DNA from: Vandiemenella viatica
Lineage: Eukaryota > Arthropoda > Insecta > Orthoptera > Morabidae
Length of the DNA stretch: 64,000 nt
Direction: 5' to 3'
NCBI GenBank assembly: GCA_031002005.1
Contig: CM061920.1
Span: forward strand, 116,674,095-116,738,094
Shown here: positions 43,270 to 54,534 of the stretch, piece after piece
Position numbering within the stretch: position 1 is the first letter of the stretch
Layout of the letters: each line of letters begins with the position of its first letter
Program-made: the position numbers and the translations under genes
The notes under the pieces: generated by a model
Told to the model about the DNA's origin: nothing
What the model saw: only the letters and a program-made list of their open reading frames with translations
Databases searched by the model: none

Positions 43270-43560
43270 GCAGTGGTGTTGGAAAATGGATAACAATTAC
43301 AGCTGTAAAAGTAACGAGAAATTCTGTACCCGTATGTATTCGTTACTAAACCAATCAATACCCGTTACTTTCGAATCGTTACCCGTTACTTTCGGTACAA
43401 TCGAACAATAGTATGAAGCATTGTATCGAGTCGCGCCGCGTACAGGTATACCTTCGTTACTATCGTATCGTTTCGTTACTCGTTACTTTCGGTACAATCG
43501 AACATTAGCATGAAGCATTGCAAAGCATCGTATCGCATACGGGACGACTTCGTTCGTTGG
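43270..43560. repeat. CGTTAC-rich repeat region, possible hAT-type end
   Basis: Begins CAGTGGTGTTGGAAAATGG (hAT-like CAG start), then many CGTTAC/GTTACTTTCG motifs and two copies, roughly 100 bp apart, of GTTACTTTCGGTACAATCGA followed by ACA-TAG-ATGAAGCATTG. No second terminus was found. Confidence 0.5.
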
Positions 43561-44271
43561 TAAAGTTAAAGTAAATTGTTTATTTAATAAAATAAGTTTA
43601 GCTAAGTTGTACATTCGGATAAAACTTAAAGTCAAGTAATTAGCACATGGATCTTACGGAAAACCTCTGAATGTACACTTGATTTACTGTAATGAATATT
43701 ATATACGAAAGAATAATCCAATTTCAAAACAAACACCTGTTTGCATACAAAAAGAAAAAAGACCTGACAGTGACAATAACTAATGACGATTATGTTTTAA
43801 AATAGCCTGCTCAAAACCTTGCGTAGAACCCTGATGTGATAATGAGACATGTATTTAACAAATATTATAATCTCATCAAATTATTTCGTTTTTAAATAGG
43901 AGGTTTCATTACTGTCTTCCTTTACGGTTTTTATATAATTTTTTTTACATTGTTCATCTTTTTGCGATAGGTTTGTTAAAATAAATGTGGATATACTATC
44001 AAATCGGGCCTGCAGGCAAAATACTACTGACTCCCGCATTAATTGTTTCATTTTAAAACTATCAATATTCAAAACTTTTAAATCTAAACAAATGCGATTA
44101 GATTAATTGTTGTTGCGTCGCTGTTACAACAAACATTAAACATCAAAGCCAGAACCGCATTGATGATTGATCACATGGATCCTGCGGTAATAATACAATA
44201 ACTAACACCAAGCAAAAGGAATAAAGTCATTGCAACTTATTCTTTGTTTATAGAATTCTGGAACTGCAAAA
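43561..44271. other. Unassigned
   Basis: AT-rich. A 63-codon minus-strand frame (43881-44072) is Lys-rich and possibly a transposase scrap, but no motif supports that. Confidence 0.3.
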
Positions 44272-44388
44272 AAGGGTTGTTAGATTTATTTATGGCAATT
44301 ATCACAGAATCCAATCAGTAACAGATGTGATAAAAGAGCTGGAATAGGATTCACTGGAAGACAGGAGGAGGGTGAAGAGGGTCATGGG
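44272..44388 (+). pseudogene. LINE family 2, copy D, left part
   Basis: Encodes a LQK-VVRFIYGNYHRIQSVTD stretch and the EDRRRVKRVMG block of the LINE 3' region. The hAT element at 44389-45463 splits it, and the sequence resumes at 45472 (the GTCATGGG duplicate belongs to both sides). Confidence 0.8.
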
Positions 44389-45463
44389 TAGGGTTGCCAC
44401 CCGTACTTTATAATAAAGTATTATACGTTATTTCTGGTAATTGTACTCTATACTTTGTGAAAACAATAAAGTACGCGAAAATACTTTATTTCGCATGATT
44501 TGATTTCTCTGGGATTTAAAAGTTTTGTGTAAAATGGTACGATATCTATTGGTGCCGAATCGACAGGTCCCCAGAACCACTTGAACGCCCATTTTTGGTA
44601 ATTTTTGAACGCAACCTCACTTCAAATGTCAACATTATCAATGCAATTGTCGTGTCAAAACTTTTTGTTTGTTTGTATGGTTTATGTAAAGCGGTTTGAG
44701 AGCAATAAGAATACGATTTATCGGTTTTATAGATTTATGTTATAGTAAACTATAGACAAGGACAACTTCAGTAAACAAAGTACTCCATGTACACCTACAA
44801 AATATAATTTTGATAGTGAAACGAATCAAATAGATGATGAATGTGTTATGCTAAAAAGAAATTTATTATTTATTTGCAAAGCTTTAGAGTACCTAAATAA
44901 ATGGTTTGTTTTAATGACACAAACTGGTTATTTACACTTGGCAATATAAATTTAAAGAGCTATGCTGAATTTGATATTGTTAACATAGTAAAAAATTTAA
45001 AACTACAAAAACTTATTATAGATATCGATTATCTTTATAATGAAATTGTTTTATTAAACAAACTTTATGAGCAGATATATAGTTCTAAAGGTTTGCCAAA
45101 TTATCTACTGCACAAAAATTGCAACAAGTATTTAATAAGACTGATGATAATTTTGCAATCTTTTATAAAAGCAGTTTCATTTTTACAGTCTATTCACATT
45201 GAGAATTTTTTCTGTGATGAATTACAAACGGCGAGACGAAAGAAACAAAGCGTTTCTGAATCTCAAAATAACGAATTACTTATTTACTTTAACTTAAATA
45301 TAGACTGTAAAGATGCTGTGCAAAAAGCAATAAAAAAATTATGTGTTTAAACATAATAATAAACAAAAATAAATTGTACTTTATTTTGCCACTGTGTACG
45401 TTTTTTTCCTTACCTTTAATAACCAATGTACTTTATTTTCAATAAAAAAAGGTGGCAACCCTA
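44389..45463 (+). mobile_element. hAT element, 1075 bp, nested in LINE copy D
   Basis: Perfect 13-bp inverted ends TAGGGTTGCCACC / GGTGGCAACCCTA. GTCATGGG flanks both sides (44381-44388, 45464-45471), a perfect 8-bp target duplication inside LINE sequence. GTACTTTAT and its complement recur several times near both ends, plausible subterminal transposase sites. The interior keeps part of a transposase C-terminal region. Confidence 0.93.
44760..45350 (+). pseudogene. hAT transposase remnant (C-terminal side)
   Basis: The open frame 44901-45350 (149 codons) reads WLFTLGNINLKSYAEFDIVN, LKLQKLIIDIDYLYNEIVLL and so on; the preceding frame contributes FICKALEYLNKWF. A run of ALEYLxKWF followed by an acidic 'D-D-LYNE' helix region resembles hAT transposases between the catalytic insert and the C-terminus. 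The first Met is not a natural start. N-terminal zinc finger and the catalytic part are missing, so this is a deletion derivative. Confidence 0.5.
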
Positions 45464-45471
45464 GTCATGGG

Positions 45472-45797
45472 ACGTATATTGATGGTGAGGTATGGAAACA
45501 GATTGGTGTAAGAATTAAAAGTAATGCTTGGAAGGTAAAAGATGACCATAACCACAATCTTGCACTCGATTTCAGGCACAAGGATTTAGGAAGATTCTCT
45601 TTTTAGGTAAGGGTTTCAGGGACTGGAATAAGTTACCAAGAGAAATTATGAATAATTTACCAAAAACGTTGAAAGAATTTAAAGTTAAAATTTGTAGAGG
45701 GCAAATGTAGGTGGCTGCAGGAAAGGGGGGAAGAGGGGTGTGTATGGAAATTGTCACCGGAGCGTGCGCTCCGTTGCAATTTTATTAAATATTATTA
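45472..45797 (+). pseudogene. LINE family 2, copy D, right part
   Basis: Continues copy D with KSNAWKVKDDHNHNLALDFR, HKDLGRFSF and the 3' end GGAGCGTGCGCTCCGTTGCAATTTTATTAAATATT, as in copies A and B. Confidence 0.85.
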
Positions 45798-45963
45798 GAA
45801 CATAACAAGTGCAGATATGTTATATCAAAAACTATTAGAAAACTCTTTTATATTGTGAATTACACTATAAAATAAAATAGAAGGTATCAATTCTTAAAAT
45901 AAAGAAATTTCACAAATGTTTGAAATCAAAAACCTCACTAATGAACTATTAATGGAAAACCAG
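45798..45963. other. Unassigned
   Basis: AT-rich; nothing recognised. Confidence 0.3.
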
Positions 45964-46106
45964 GGCAGTTCTATCATAACCTTGGCGCCAAAATCTGATG
46001 ATGAATTCTTGTAGAACTCGACGAAACAAATCGAAAATAAAGAGTAATATTTTTTTATATCTCACTTGGTTTTCGAGATATAACATGTTAAAAATCATAG
46101 TTCAGA
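45964..46106. mobile_element. Foldback MITE, one end only
   Basis: Begins GGCAGTTCTATCATAACC, then GGCGCCAAAATCTGATGATG, GTAGAACTCGACGAAACAAA and TTTTCGAGATATAACATG, as in the 596-bp element at 35512. It breaks off after ~140 bp; the other end is missing. Confidence 0.8.
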
Positions 46107-46898
46107 TTTTGAATGATAACAGCGTTTAGATACTGCCCAGAGCATCACAGTTTTTGGAATCAGTCAAAGAAACAATCGAAATTGATCCTTCTGATAAAGT
46201 ACCATCAATAGATGTCTTAGTGAGACCTGGAAACCGGCCTTGGGAAAACTGGGGAGAGAGCGTCGTACCTTTCGACAGCTACCACCACAAGACTCCTCAC
46301 GCAGTCAGCAGATGTACCCTGACAATGATGGCACATTACGCTGTCAAAAATTCGGTGGACAACGATCAATTCATCCGGCCGCATGCCTGAGAAATCTTCA
46401 AGCAGCAGATCCGCCAAAAAAATCTACGTTTACATATCAGTTCTTATATAAAGTAGAATGACGCCACACTCATTACATTCACTTGCTATGTATAGGTTTA
46501 GCCTCTTCGATGCACCTGTCCCCGTTGATGTTAGGACAATGACAGCAATTAGTTTAATCATGATAATTGTTGTTCCACATCACATATATTTCCTTCAAAG
46601 TCAATTATTATGTTGTGTAAAATACAAATATATTTTTAATAATTTTAGTCTATAAAGTCTGGAGATGTGTTGGTAGGTTTCCAAAGAATACGAAACTTGG
46701 CATTAATTATACCGAATGAAAATTAGATGATACGCCTTGCTCTCGACAATCTCATATAAAGGTATTCTTTTTCGGTATCCAAATTTCTTCTATTATATGG
46801 TTTCGATAGATTCTTTAGAAATGGATAGGCTTAGTCTCCGACAGAAGCGTAAAGTACAACAATTGTCGTTGACAGCAAGACAATATCTGGTAGAATAT
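46107..46898. other. Unassigned, with an unrecognised 78-aa open frame
   Basis: The frame 46154-46390 (VLVRPGNRPWENWGESVVPF and so on) and an overlapping one (46240-46461) have GC content above the surroundings and may be a decayed exon or transposon scrap. I recognise no domain. Confidence 0.3.
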
Positions 46899-47330
46899 TT
46901 AAATGATTAAATGAAAAAGCGAAGAAGAGCGAAAAGTACCTCCGTCACTCTGCCTGCAATAACAGCCAACATTAATTGTAACGAATTTATAAATCGCATC
47001 AGCAACAGTTTGAAGAACTATTGAGTAGAAATGTTTGTAATTATAAAACATACTCCCAGAATGAGGAGAGTATTTTACACTAATATGTTTGCCGTAAATT
47101 GCACCTAAGCAAAGAGGAACGTACCACTTCTTGTAAAATTCTTGGGAAATTTCTTGAAACGTATCTTCAGTGGGATATTTCATATGTAATGGTTGCAGTA
47201 CTTTCCAGATATCGTACAATTGATGATACCGTCGTCGCTCCCATTCGAAAATTTAAACTGAGACTTTTGAAAGAGGATCCTGTTGGTAGGTTCCTAAGAA
47301 AAGAAATTGATATGTTTAATAGAAACTAGG
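46899..47330 (-). pseudogene. PIF/Harbinger transposase fragment
   Basis: Minus strand from 47330: LNFRMGATTVSSIVRYLES in one frame, then (47219-46899) LQPLHMKYPTEDTFQEISQE, CLGAIYGKHISVKYSP, NYKHFYSIVLQTVADAIYKF and VGCYCRQSDGGTF. These match the DDE_Tnp_4 (HARBI1-like) nuclease. The first catalytic motif, normally GAIDGKHI, has Tyr for Asp; the second (usually VD-x-x-x-G…SDGG) is preserved in part (TINVGCYCRQSDGG). The third acidic residue is not seen. At least one frameshift (near 47220). Inactive. Confidence 0.8.
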
Positions 47331-47420
47331 CTTAAGTGACTTTTTATTTTAAATAAATCAGTTTCATTAATCAACGAAATTTATTCCACAAGTGTTGTGA
47401 TTAAGATTGTTCTTTTGTAG

Positions 47421-47520
47421 GAAACGCTCTAAAAGCAAAATGGAAATCGCTGCGAGAACCTTCCGCAACCAACAGTTGTCACTCAATAAAAAAAATTGTA
47501 CAAGAAAAAAATGTGTGAGA
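47421..47520 (+). pseudogene. MADF-like scrap next to Harbinger transposase
   Basis: After an acceptor-like TTCTTTTGTAG|G the + strand gives GNALKAKWKSLRE, which resembles the W-x-x-L-R-D helix of MADF/Myb-like domains. Harbinger elements carry such a second gene. It is too short to be sure. Confidence 0.4.
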
Positions 47521-49179
47521 AACAAAAGTGTTATGTAAAGGCCTTGTAAGTTTTCTTTGTAAATTTCGTATAAAAAGTTTTACATGATTTGGGTAATTTC
47601 CATTTGGTTTTCTCTTTAAGTAAATTAATGTTTAAATAAATTAGTTTTCTCACATTAAAGTGACTGCAAGGCGTTCTGTAAGACTAATGGGGTTGACTTT
47701 ACAGTCTGACCAGTTCTTTATCAATCTGTTCCATATTTTGTCCTAAAACATAATTCATTGTTGATATTGTTATGCGAAAATAGGAATGAAACTTGTCTGG
47801 ATTTTAGCATAGTTGTTTATATAAATGATGAAATTCACCATGTACATGCCTTTTTGATATATGATGTGAAAACTATTTCTTCCCTTGTTTAATTTTTAAT
47901 TGTATATCACATTTTTAAAAGAAGAATTTTCTAATAAGTTAATCTTGTGGAAAGTGCTGGGAAGGCAGTTTTGAAAGCACTGAACTGGCTGCGTAAATCC
48001 CCAGTATGTGCATGCAACTCTTTGCTCCACTTCAGCACGCTCAGACGAATGACCCGATCAGTGAAGCGAGTGGATCATGGACGACTGAGAACGCTCGCAA
48101 CGAATGATAAGCTAGTGCGCTCTAGCCGAACCGATAGTGTATCGGTATTTCAGAATGTTCAAAGGCGAGCCAATGTGTGTTCAGCGCTGGTAGTTTGGCG
48201 GCTTTTATAATAAGCGTGACCATGTGGGACTGCGACACTTGTTTGACGCTGATTAATGGGAAGTTATTTTGCGATACAAACAGTACTATAATCGAGGTAA
48301 ACAAAAGGCTGTATGACGTGAAATCAGCAAGGTATTAAACTTTGGTATGGATGACATAAAGAAAAAATAATACAACCTATGTATACATACTGGTAATCAA
48401 AGTATATAAAAGTATTAAATAGGCACCAGCTTTAATATAATTTTGGAATGACTGAACAATAACATCACAGATTACTAGCACAAAACGGCTGATGCTTTAG
48501 TTAGATACTTTGAACATATTCTGCAGGTTTGTATAGGACTCTCATGAAGGCAGGAATCTTCAAGTTATCATTAATTTATTTTCTGGTGGAATCGCCTCAC
48601 ACTTTGGTGTATCAAGCTTTTTAATATGAGGTCCAACTAAACAAGGCAAATGTTTGGAGTAGATCCTTGACATACTCGAGAAGTTGTGAAAAGGCTCTTT
48701 CCCTCCTTCAAAAGTCAATTCGCGAATTCTATTATTGATTCTTCGCTAACGATAACTTTCCCTATTACACCACCTTGGTACTTTTCTTCTTCGAAACCGT
48801 ATGAATAACTATGAAGGCCGCAGCTGCCACACGTACACGTGACGACCTGTCAAAAGCCGAGCATTTACTGAACACTGTAGTTATTTAAAACTACCTTAAA
48901 TCCGGAACCGCTCATTCGCCTGAACGTGCTCAAGCGGATACGAGGCCTTAGGTTTCTTATACTCTTCGGCCTTTCTTTTTGGCTGTTTAAACTTCCCAAC
49001 ATTTGTACAGCGTCCTAGTTGGTATAAACTTTCTGGTTCGCAAAAATAAATTGGATCGCCCCACCTAAAAACTACTGGTTGAATTTTATTGGGATGTTGA
49101 ATAATGTCCATCCCCTAATCTTGCGGGTAAAATAATGTATTTTTCATTTTGGCATTAAGTCGGGAAACCGAGAAACCTC
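47521..49179. other. Unassigned
   Basis: No gene or known repeat recognised. A 72-codon minus-strand frame at 48896-49111 (YLGR/ KRKAEEYKKPKASYPLEHV) and a + frame at 47947-48210 have no domain. Confidence 0.3.
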
Positions 49180-49290
49180 TTACACAGATCCACAGTTTTT
49201 ATCCAATCTCGATTACTCTTTGAATAAGTATACTTTAAAACAAGAGGAAAAATACTGTCTACATTTGGTTTACAAAACTGCATATATGTT
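49180..49290. repeat. Helitron-related repeat scrap
   Basis: Contains ATCCACAGTTTTTATCC, CTTTAAAACAAGAGGAAAAA and TACTGTCTACATTTGGTTTA, the same blocks as the tandem repeats in the Helitron at 54782-56264 and the start of the one at 34916. Confidence 0.7.
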
Positions 49291-49984
49291 ACGGAGAATG
49301 CTAGTGACAATCAAATGTGATAAAACATCAGAACTTTCATATCCAGCCCAAAAACAACGCAAGATACTTTCAAGTTTAGGATAAATCTGTCCACGACTTA
49401 GTATCCATTTTTCACTTTACGCTATTCATGCAGTCACTTGGTCAGATTTTTATGAGCTGATATCAAAACACAGAAATTAAGATAAAATAGTAGGAAATTG
49501 GTTTTCATGTTTCATTGAACTAGAAAAAACTGCAAATAGAGTTTGTTCTAAATTTTGAATAATGTATGATCCATGGAACTGGTAGTATAATAAAATATTT
49601 TTTGTTATTATTATTATTGGTGTGACATCGAAACGCTGAGGAATTAAGAGAAAACTATACAAAAATTATCATAGATTTAAAGGTAAGTTACTTCTCGAAG
49701 TTGAAATGTTTATCTCATTTTAGCGTACAAGAGGCATCACGTTATTCAAAGTTACTACGTTCTTTGTGTTAACTGCGGCATAATTGGTTTAAGAGAGAGG
49801 TCCATACATTAACAAAGAACGTGAACAACATGTGGACGACAGGTGAAATCTGGCAGATCATGTCAGAATTTGCTTAGATAATTATGGGAGTCCCATCAAC
49901 ATAAATTCCTCCCATTACCAAAATGTCCTACATTATACTTGTGTACAAATAGAAGGTGCAGCTTGTCAATAAATGTTTACCTCA
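49291..49984. other. Unassigned
   Basis: AT-rich; nothing recognised. Confidence 0.3.
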
Positions 49985-51516
49985 CTGTAGAACCACATTT
50001 CAAATGCTTCAATTTTCTTTCTTTCTGGTATTCCTAAGTTCATGTTTCGCTACCCCTAAAATTTCTTTCTAATTCCTATATCAATGTTTGAAACTAAAAG
50101 AGTTCTCTTTTTCACGAAGGCTCTTTTTCTAGTGCTATTCTGCTTTTAATATTATTCTTCCTATGGCCATCAGTCGTAATTTTGCTTCCGAAGTAGCAGA
50201 ATTCACTTATATCTTTTTATATTTAATCTACTGTGATTGGTATAATTTCTGCTACATTTCATCACTTTTGTTTTGCTTTGATTTATATTCAGTCCAAAAT
50301 CTTCCTTCAGTATTTTGTTCATGCCACTCAGTAACTTCTCAATATCCTCAGCCCGTTCTTCCAACAAGACAATGTCATCAGCAAATCGTAGCATACTGAT
50401 TTTTTCTCCCTGAACACTTATGCCACATGTAAATTTTCCCTTATTTCCTTTATTGCTTCTTCTACATATAAGATGAATATTAACGGGGATAGACTACAAC
50501 CTTATCTAACACCCTTTTTAACTAATGCTTATCTCTCTCTACTTTCATTATAGCTACGGTAGAACTCCAATTATTCGAACTTCGACTATCCGAATCGCTG
50601 ATTATCCGCTTTTTAAATTAAAACGGAAACGTACTACGGTTCAAAAAATAATGATTCTGCCTGCACACCACATGAAACTCCTTACTGTCAAGGGGATGCA
50701 CGACTTTGCTTCCAGAAAACTGATGAATACAGTCAAACATCTTACTTTGACCGAAATGTTCAGCAAGCAATAACTTTTATTTACAGTACAGCACCTACAC
50801 TGTACTAATGTACAGCACCTGTAACTATGTTTAACATGTAAAAGTGTTGCCTTTTCATTTAAAAAATTAAAAGCTCTTTTCCTTTAAATATAGTTTCTTC
50901 ACCCATTTCCAATTATCCGAACGGGGTCCGGTCCCAATTGATTCGGATAGTTGGAGTTCTACTGTACTTGATTCTTATATATTTTATATTCTTCTATCTC
51001 GATATTTTAGACCTGACTTCTTTAAATTTTTGAACATCTTGTCCCACCTAACATTATCAAAAGCTTTTTTCTAAATGAACAAACGCCAAAAAAGTATCTT
51101 TGTTTTTCTTGATCAGCCCTTAAAGTATTAATTTTAAGGTCAGAATTGCTTCCCTCGTAACACGATTTTTCCTAAACCCAAACTAAACTTCACCTACTAT
51201 CTCTTCTACAACCCTTTTCTTTTTTCTGCATATTATTCTGGTCAGTAATTTTGAAGCATGTGATGGTAGAGTAATGGTTCGATAATTCTCACATTTGTCG
51301 CCTTGTGCTTTCTTCGGAAGTGTGAAGAAGATGATATTTTTATTAAAATCAGTTGGAATTTTTCATAACTTTTTGATATCAGCTTGAATAATCTTTCGAT
51401 TCTTTCTTCTCCTAGGGATTTAAGAAGTTCTGCAGGGATCTCATCAATTCTGCCTTATTTGCTTTCAAGTCATTCAGAGCTCTATTAAACTCTGTCCTCA
51501 AAACAGGATCACCTAA
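49985..51516 (-). pseudogene. Third LINE family, reverse transcriptase fragment, split by Tigger-like element
   Basis: Minus strand, in order: KCENYRTITLPSHASKLLTR, FGFRKNRVTREAILTLKL, FVHLEKAFDNVRWDKMFKNL (RT block with AFDNVRWDK), then after the insertion MLRFADDIVLLEERAEDIEK with catalytic ADD, LNINQSKTKVMKCSRN, EFCYFGSKITTDGH and IEAFEMWFY. These are typical of an RT group common in arthropods (FADDIVLLEE, EFCYLGSKIT, FEMWCYRRM). The frame is broken in many places and the 5' half is absent. Confidence 0.8.
50557..50964 (+). mobile_element. Tigger/pogo-like element, 408 bp, non-autonomous
   Basis: The ends are CGGTAGAACTCCAATTATTCGA and TCGGATAGTTGGAGTTCTACTG, imperfect inverted repeats, flanked by TA on both sides (50555-50556, 50965-50966). 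The ends CAGTAGAAC-C-ATTATCCG are those of the Tigger/pogo group. The scrap MHDFASRKLMNTVKHLTLTE followed by MFSKQ-stop (to 50773) resembles the C-terminus of Tigger transposases (…QTKLTDFFK). It splits LINE coding sequence. A second copy, opposite orientation, starts at 56265. Confidence 0.85.
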
Positions 51517-51817
51517 ATCAGGGGTGGCCAACCTTGAACATTTTTCCGGCCCTCGAGATTCACTACACTTTTACAAAATATATTTATCTTATAATTGCCG
51601 AAGTAGTGTATTAAAAAATACATTATTTGAGCATCCATATATTCAAAAATTAACTGCCAAAATTATGAGAAAAATTAACTTTTATTTTAAAATAATATTC
51701 TTGCAAAAATATGACAGATATTGCCTGTTTTATATATGAGTTTAGAGTTATCAGTGCACAGAATAATTATGTTACAATCTGCGAACTCATAATGTGCGTG
51801 TATCTTGGAATATCTAA
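51517..51817. mobile_element. One end of a hAT-like element
   Basis: CAGGGGTGGCCAACCTTGAACA at about 51521 matches the common hAT MITE terminus. The opposite end (GGTTGGCCACCCCTG) is not found before the Helitron at 51818, so it is truncated. Confidence 0.5.
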
Positions 51818-51856
51818 TCTATTAGTATAATACACAAGATGTAGCGTTGTCGCACC

Positions 51857-51907
51857 TACGTCATGTCACGCGGTGACGTCAACCTATGACGTTGCGCTAT
51901 GACGTCA
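51857..51907. promoter_or_regulatory. Cluster of CRE-like sites near Helitron A 5' end
   Basis: Two perfect palindromic TGACGTCA sites (51874-51881, 51900-51907) and two near-matches (TACGTCA 51857-51863, TGACGTT 51887-51893) fall within 51 bp, only ~40 bp inside the proposed Helitron start. Whether any factor binds is inference. Confidence 0.5.
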
Positions 51908-53490
51908 CACTTTACGATATTATTTGTGGGAGTGCGCGTTATTTAATATCATTTCCAAGCAACAGTGAATAAATTAACTCACATAACACTGAAATAAAAG
52001 TATGTATTTCGTTAAAATCGATATATCAATCATTAGATGCTTATATTTACGTAATATTCTCTTGATATATATTGAAGTATTCCTTAAATTCTTTGTCCAT
52101 AGATATTGTAAGATAAAAGCTTTGTATTTCGAGCATCAGTGCTGCGAAAAGTTTGGTTAGAGTATAACTAGCATGGATCAGAATTACAAGTGGCATTTGA
52201 CGTTAACGCAGAAGGCATGAATAATTTAGTTTTTTTAATTTAAACTGTGTGCGTTTAAATTGGCATATTAATTATCCGTTTTTTGTTTTTGTTTTTTTTA
52301 CTGAAACATTACATGGTTCAAATGAAAGAAGTTGCAAATGTTCGTGATATATACGGCCTAAACCACAATGAAATATTACATGGCATAGCTTAAGTTGTTA
52401 AGGTTTATTTATAGCATCCTTCGTTCTTGCTGGAGTCATTATTTCAGCCGCTGTAAGCTTTCTTAGCCGTTAAAATATCGATCTTCATCATAGGTATTAA
52501 GAAAGAAATGTGTCAGAACCTGTGAAGATTTGGGATCAAGTTTATATCGCGATGCAAGGAATGTATTAAATTGCGCGTGATTGAAGCTTTGCTTTTCTAT
52601 CAGAAATTTTAGTGGATATTATGGTTAAGTTGAAATGCAACCTGGACCAAGTTGACAACTGAAGCTTTTTGCTACAGCACAATGAACGATAAATTACAAT
52701 GAGCTTTATTTTGTAACAATTCTGATTAGTTAAGCAACTGCAGAGAAATACCCACGTTATTTAATAACATTTCTAGGCATCCACGAATAAATTAACTGAC
52801 AGTACATACTTATTAGTTGCTTGATTTATTTAATATTAGTTTATGTAGAAGTATTCGCTGAAATCACATATATGTAAGTTAATTTTCGCAATGTTAGCGG
52901 CAGTTTTGATAGATTGTTATTAGTTTTTTTCTGTTACTTAAATCATTACTTCGTTCTAACGAAAGTGTTGCTAACATTTTTCGGTTGCGGAGCGTTTTAC
53001 ATTTCCGATTTTTTAATTTAATTCATGGCGACTTTTCCGAAAAAAGGAGGGTGCAAATGTGAAGAAGATGCCATTATAACGAAGCAATTGATACAAATTT
53101 CAACAGGGCAGTAGATACCAGTTTCCGGCCGGTGGAAAATATCACCTTCCACCCATTAAAACAAATATTACGTTGGAATGACGTAAGTTGTTAAGATTTA
53201 TTTTTAATTTTCTTTGGTTTTACTGATGCCTTATTTCAGCCGCATGTAACTGTGTCAGCTATTCAAATGTGTTAGTATAATTCTGAATAACGAATATAAA
53301 AAATTAAGATTGAAGAACCCTTATAGATTTTTTATTTGGTTTATTTCGCCATGCAATGTGACCATTAAAATGTGATAAGTATATGTATTAATATGCGTGT
53401 AACGGAAGTATTGTTTCTCTGGCGGCATGTTTAGCGCATGGAGGAAAGAAATATTACCTGCATGGTTTAGCGTAGTACTGTATGTCGTTA

Positions 53491-54085
53491 GGGGATTCTA
53501 TGATAATCGTGAAGACGCAATTTGTTGATGGAATCTTATGTAACTCGACGAAAAAAACTGAAAGTAGAGAATAAAATGTTTTGATATCTCACTTAATTCT
53601 CGAGATATTGTATCTCAAAATTGACGTGGTTAAGTTGAAATGCGGCCTGGAACAGAAGAAAAATTTCTACATTACCAAATTTGATGATGATGTCGTATGT
53701 AACTCGAAGAGACAAATCGAAAACAAAGAATATATTTTCTTTCCATATCTCGCTTAGTTCTCGAGATATTGTATCTCAAAATTTAGGTGGTTTGGGTGAA
53801 ATCTGGCCTGGACCAGAAAAAACAAATTACCAAAACCGCAATATGTACACGGTGGAAATACACTATATGTGGTTTATTTTCTTCCTGGTGGTTGTTGTTA
53901 GGTTGAAATACGTCCTGGACCAGAGGAAACTTCACCAAAATCACAGTTATAATTGATTTTCAACATGCTATATCTCGAAAACCAAGAACGATATCAAAAA
54001 ATTTAACTTTATTTTCGATTTGTTTCGTCGAGTTCTACAAGAATTCATCATCAGATTGTGGCGCCACGGTAATGATAGAACTGCC
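53491..54085. mobile_element. Foldback MITE, 595 bp, second complete copy
   Basis: Left end GGGGATTCTATGATAATCGT, right end GTAATGATAGAACTGCC; inverted repeats continue inward through GTGGCGCCACAATCTGATGA and TAGAACTCGACGAAACAAAT. Flanks TGTCGTTA (53483-53490) and TTTTGTTA (54086-54093) keep 6 of 8 target-duplication bases. The length equals that of the copy at 35512 within one base. An open frame (53681-53956) crosses it but shows no domain. Confidence 0.85.
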
Positions 54086-54286
54086 TTTTGTTAGATTGAA
54101 ATGCAACCTGGATTAGGATAGCAACAGAAACATTTTGTTATTGCGCAAGGCAATAGGAATTATATTATGTTTTATTTTTGTGTTTATTTAAGCGGTTGCT
54201 AAGAAATGATTTGCCAGAACACTGAATTTGTTATGATTTAATTTAGCATCCTTCGTTTTCACTGTGGTCATTATTTCAACTGTATG

Positions 54287-54534
54287 CAGGGGCGTAGCTA
54301 CTATGGGGCTAGGCGGTTAGGCGGTGCAGTGCATCGGGGCCCTCACGCTCAGGGGGCCCCCGAGCATACCTCAAGGGGCCCCTAAGCGCAGTTTAGAGGG
54401 CCCACGAGCCTTCACATCCTCAGTTCAGGGGGCCCCTACCAGCACACAAAGCAAAAATAACGTCGCCCGTCTGGCCTGAGGGCCCAAAATAAACTTTTTG
54501 CACCGGGGCCCTTATTGACCTAGCTACGCCACTG
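54287..54534. mobile_element. hAT MITE, GC-rich, 248 bp
   Basis: Ends CAGGGGCGTAGCTA and TAGCTACGCCACTG; ACTGTATG flanks both sides perfectly (54279-54286, 54535-54542). It matches the 360-bp member at 20274-20633 but lacks part of the GGGCCC-rich centre. It lies inside Helitron A. Confidence 0.92.

Noticed and set aside
48896..49111. 72-codon minus-strand frame with Lys-rich stretch
   Set aside because: No recognised domain and no exon-like borders; listed only within the unassigned stretch.
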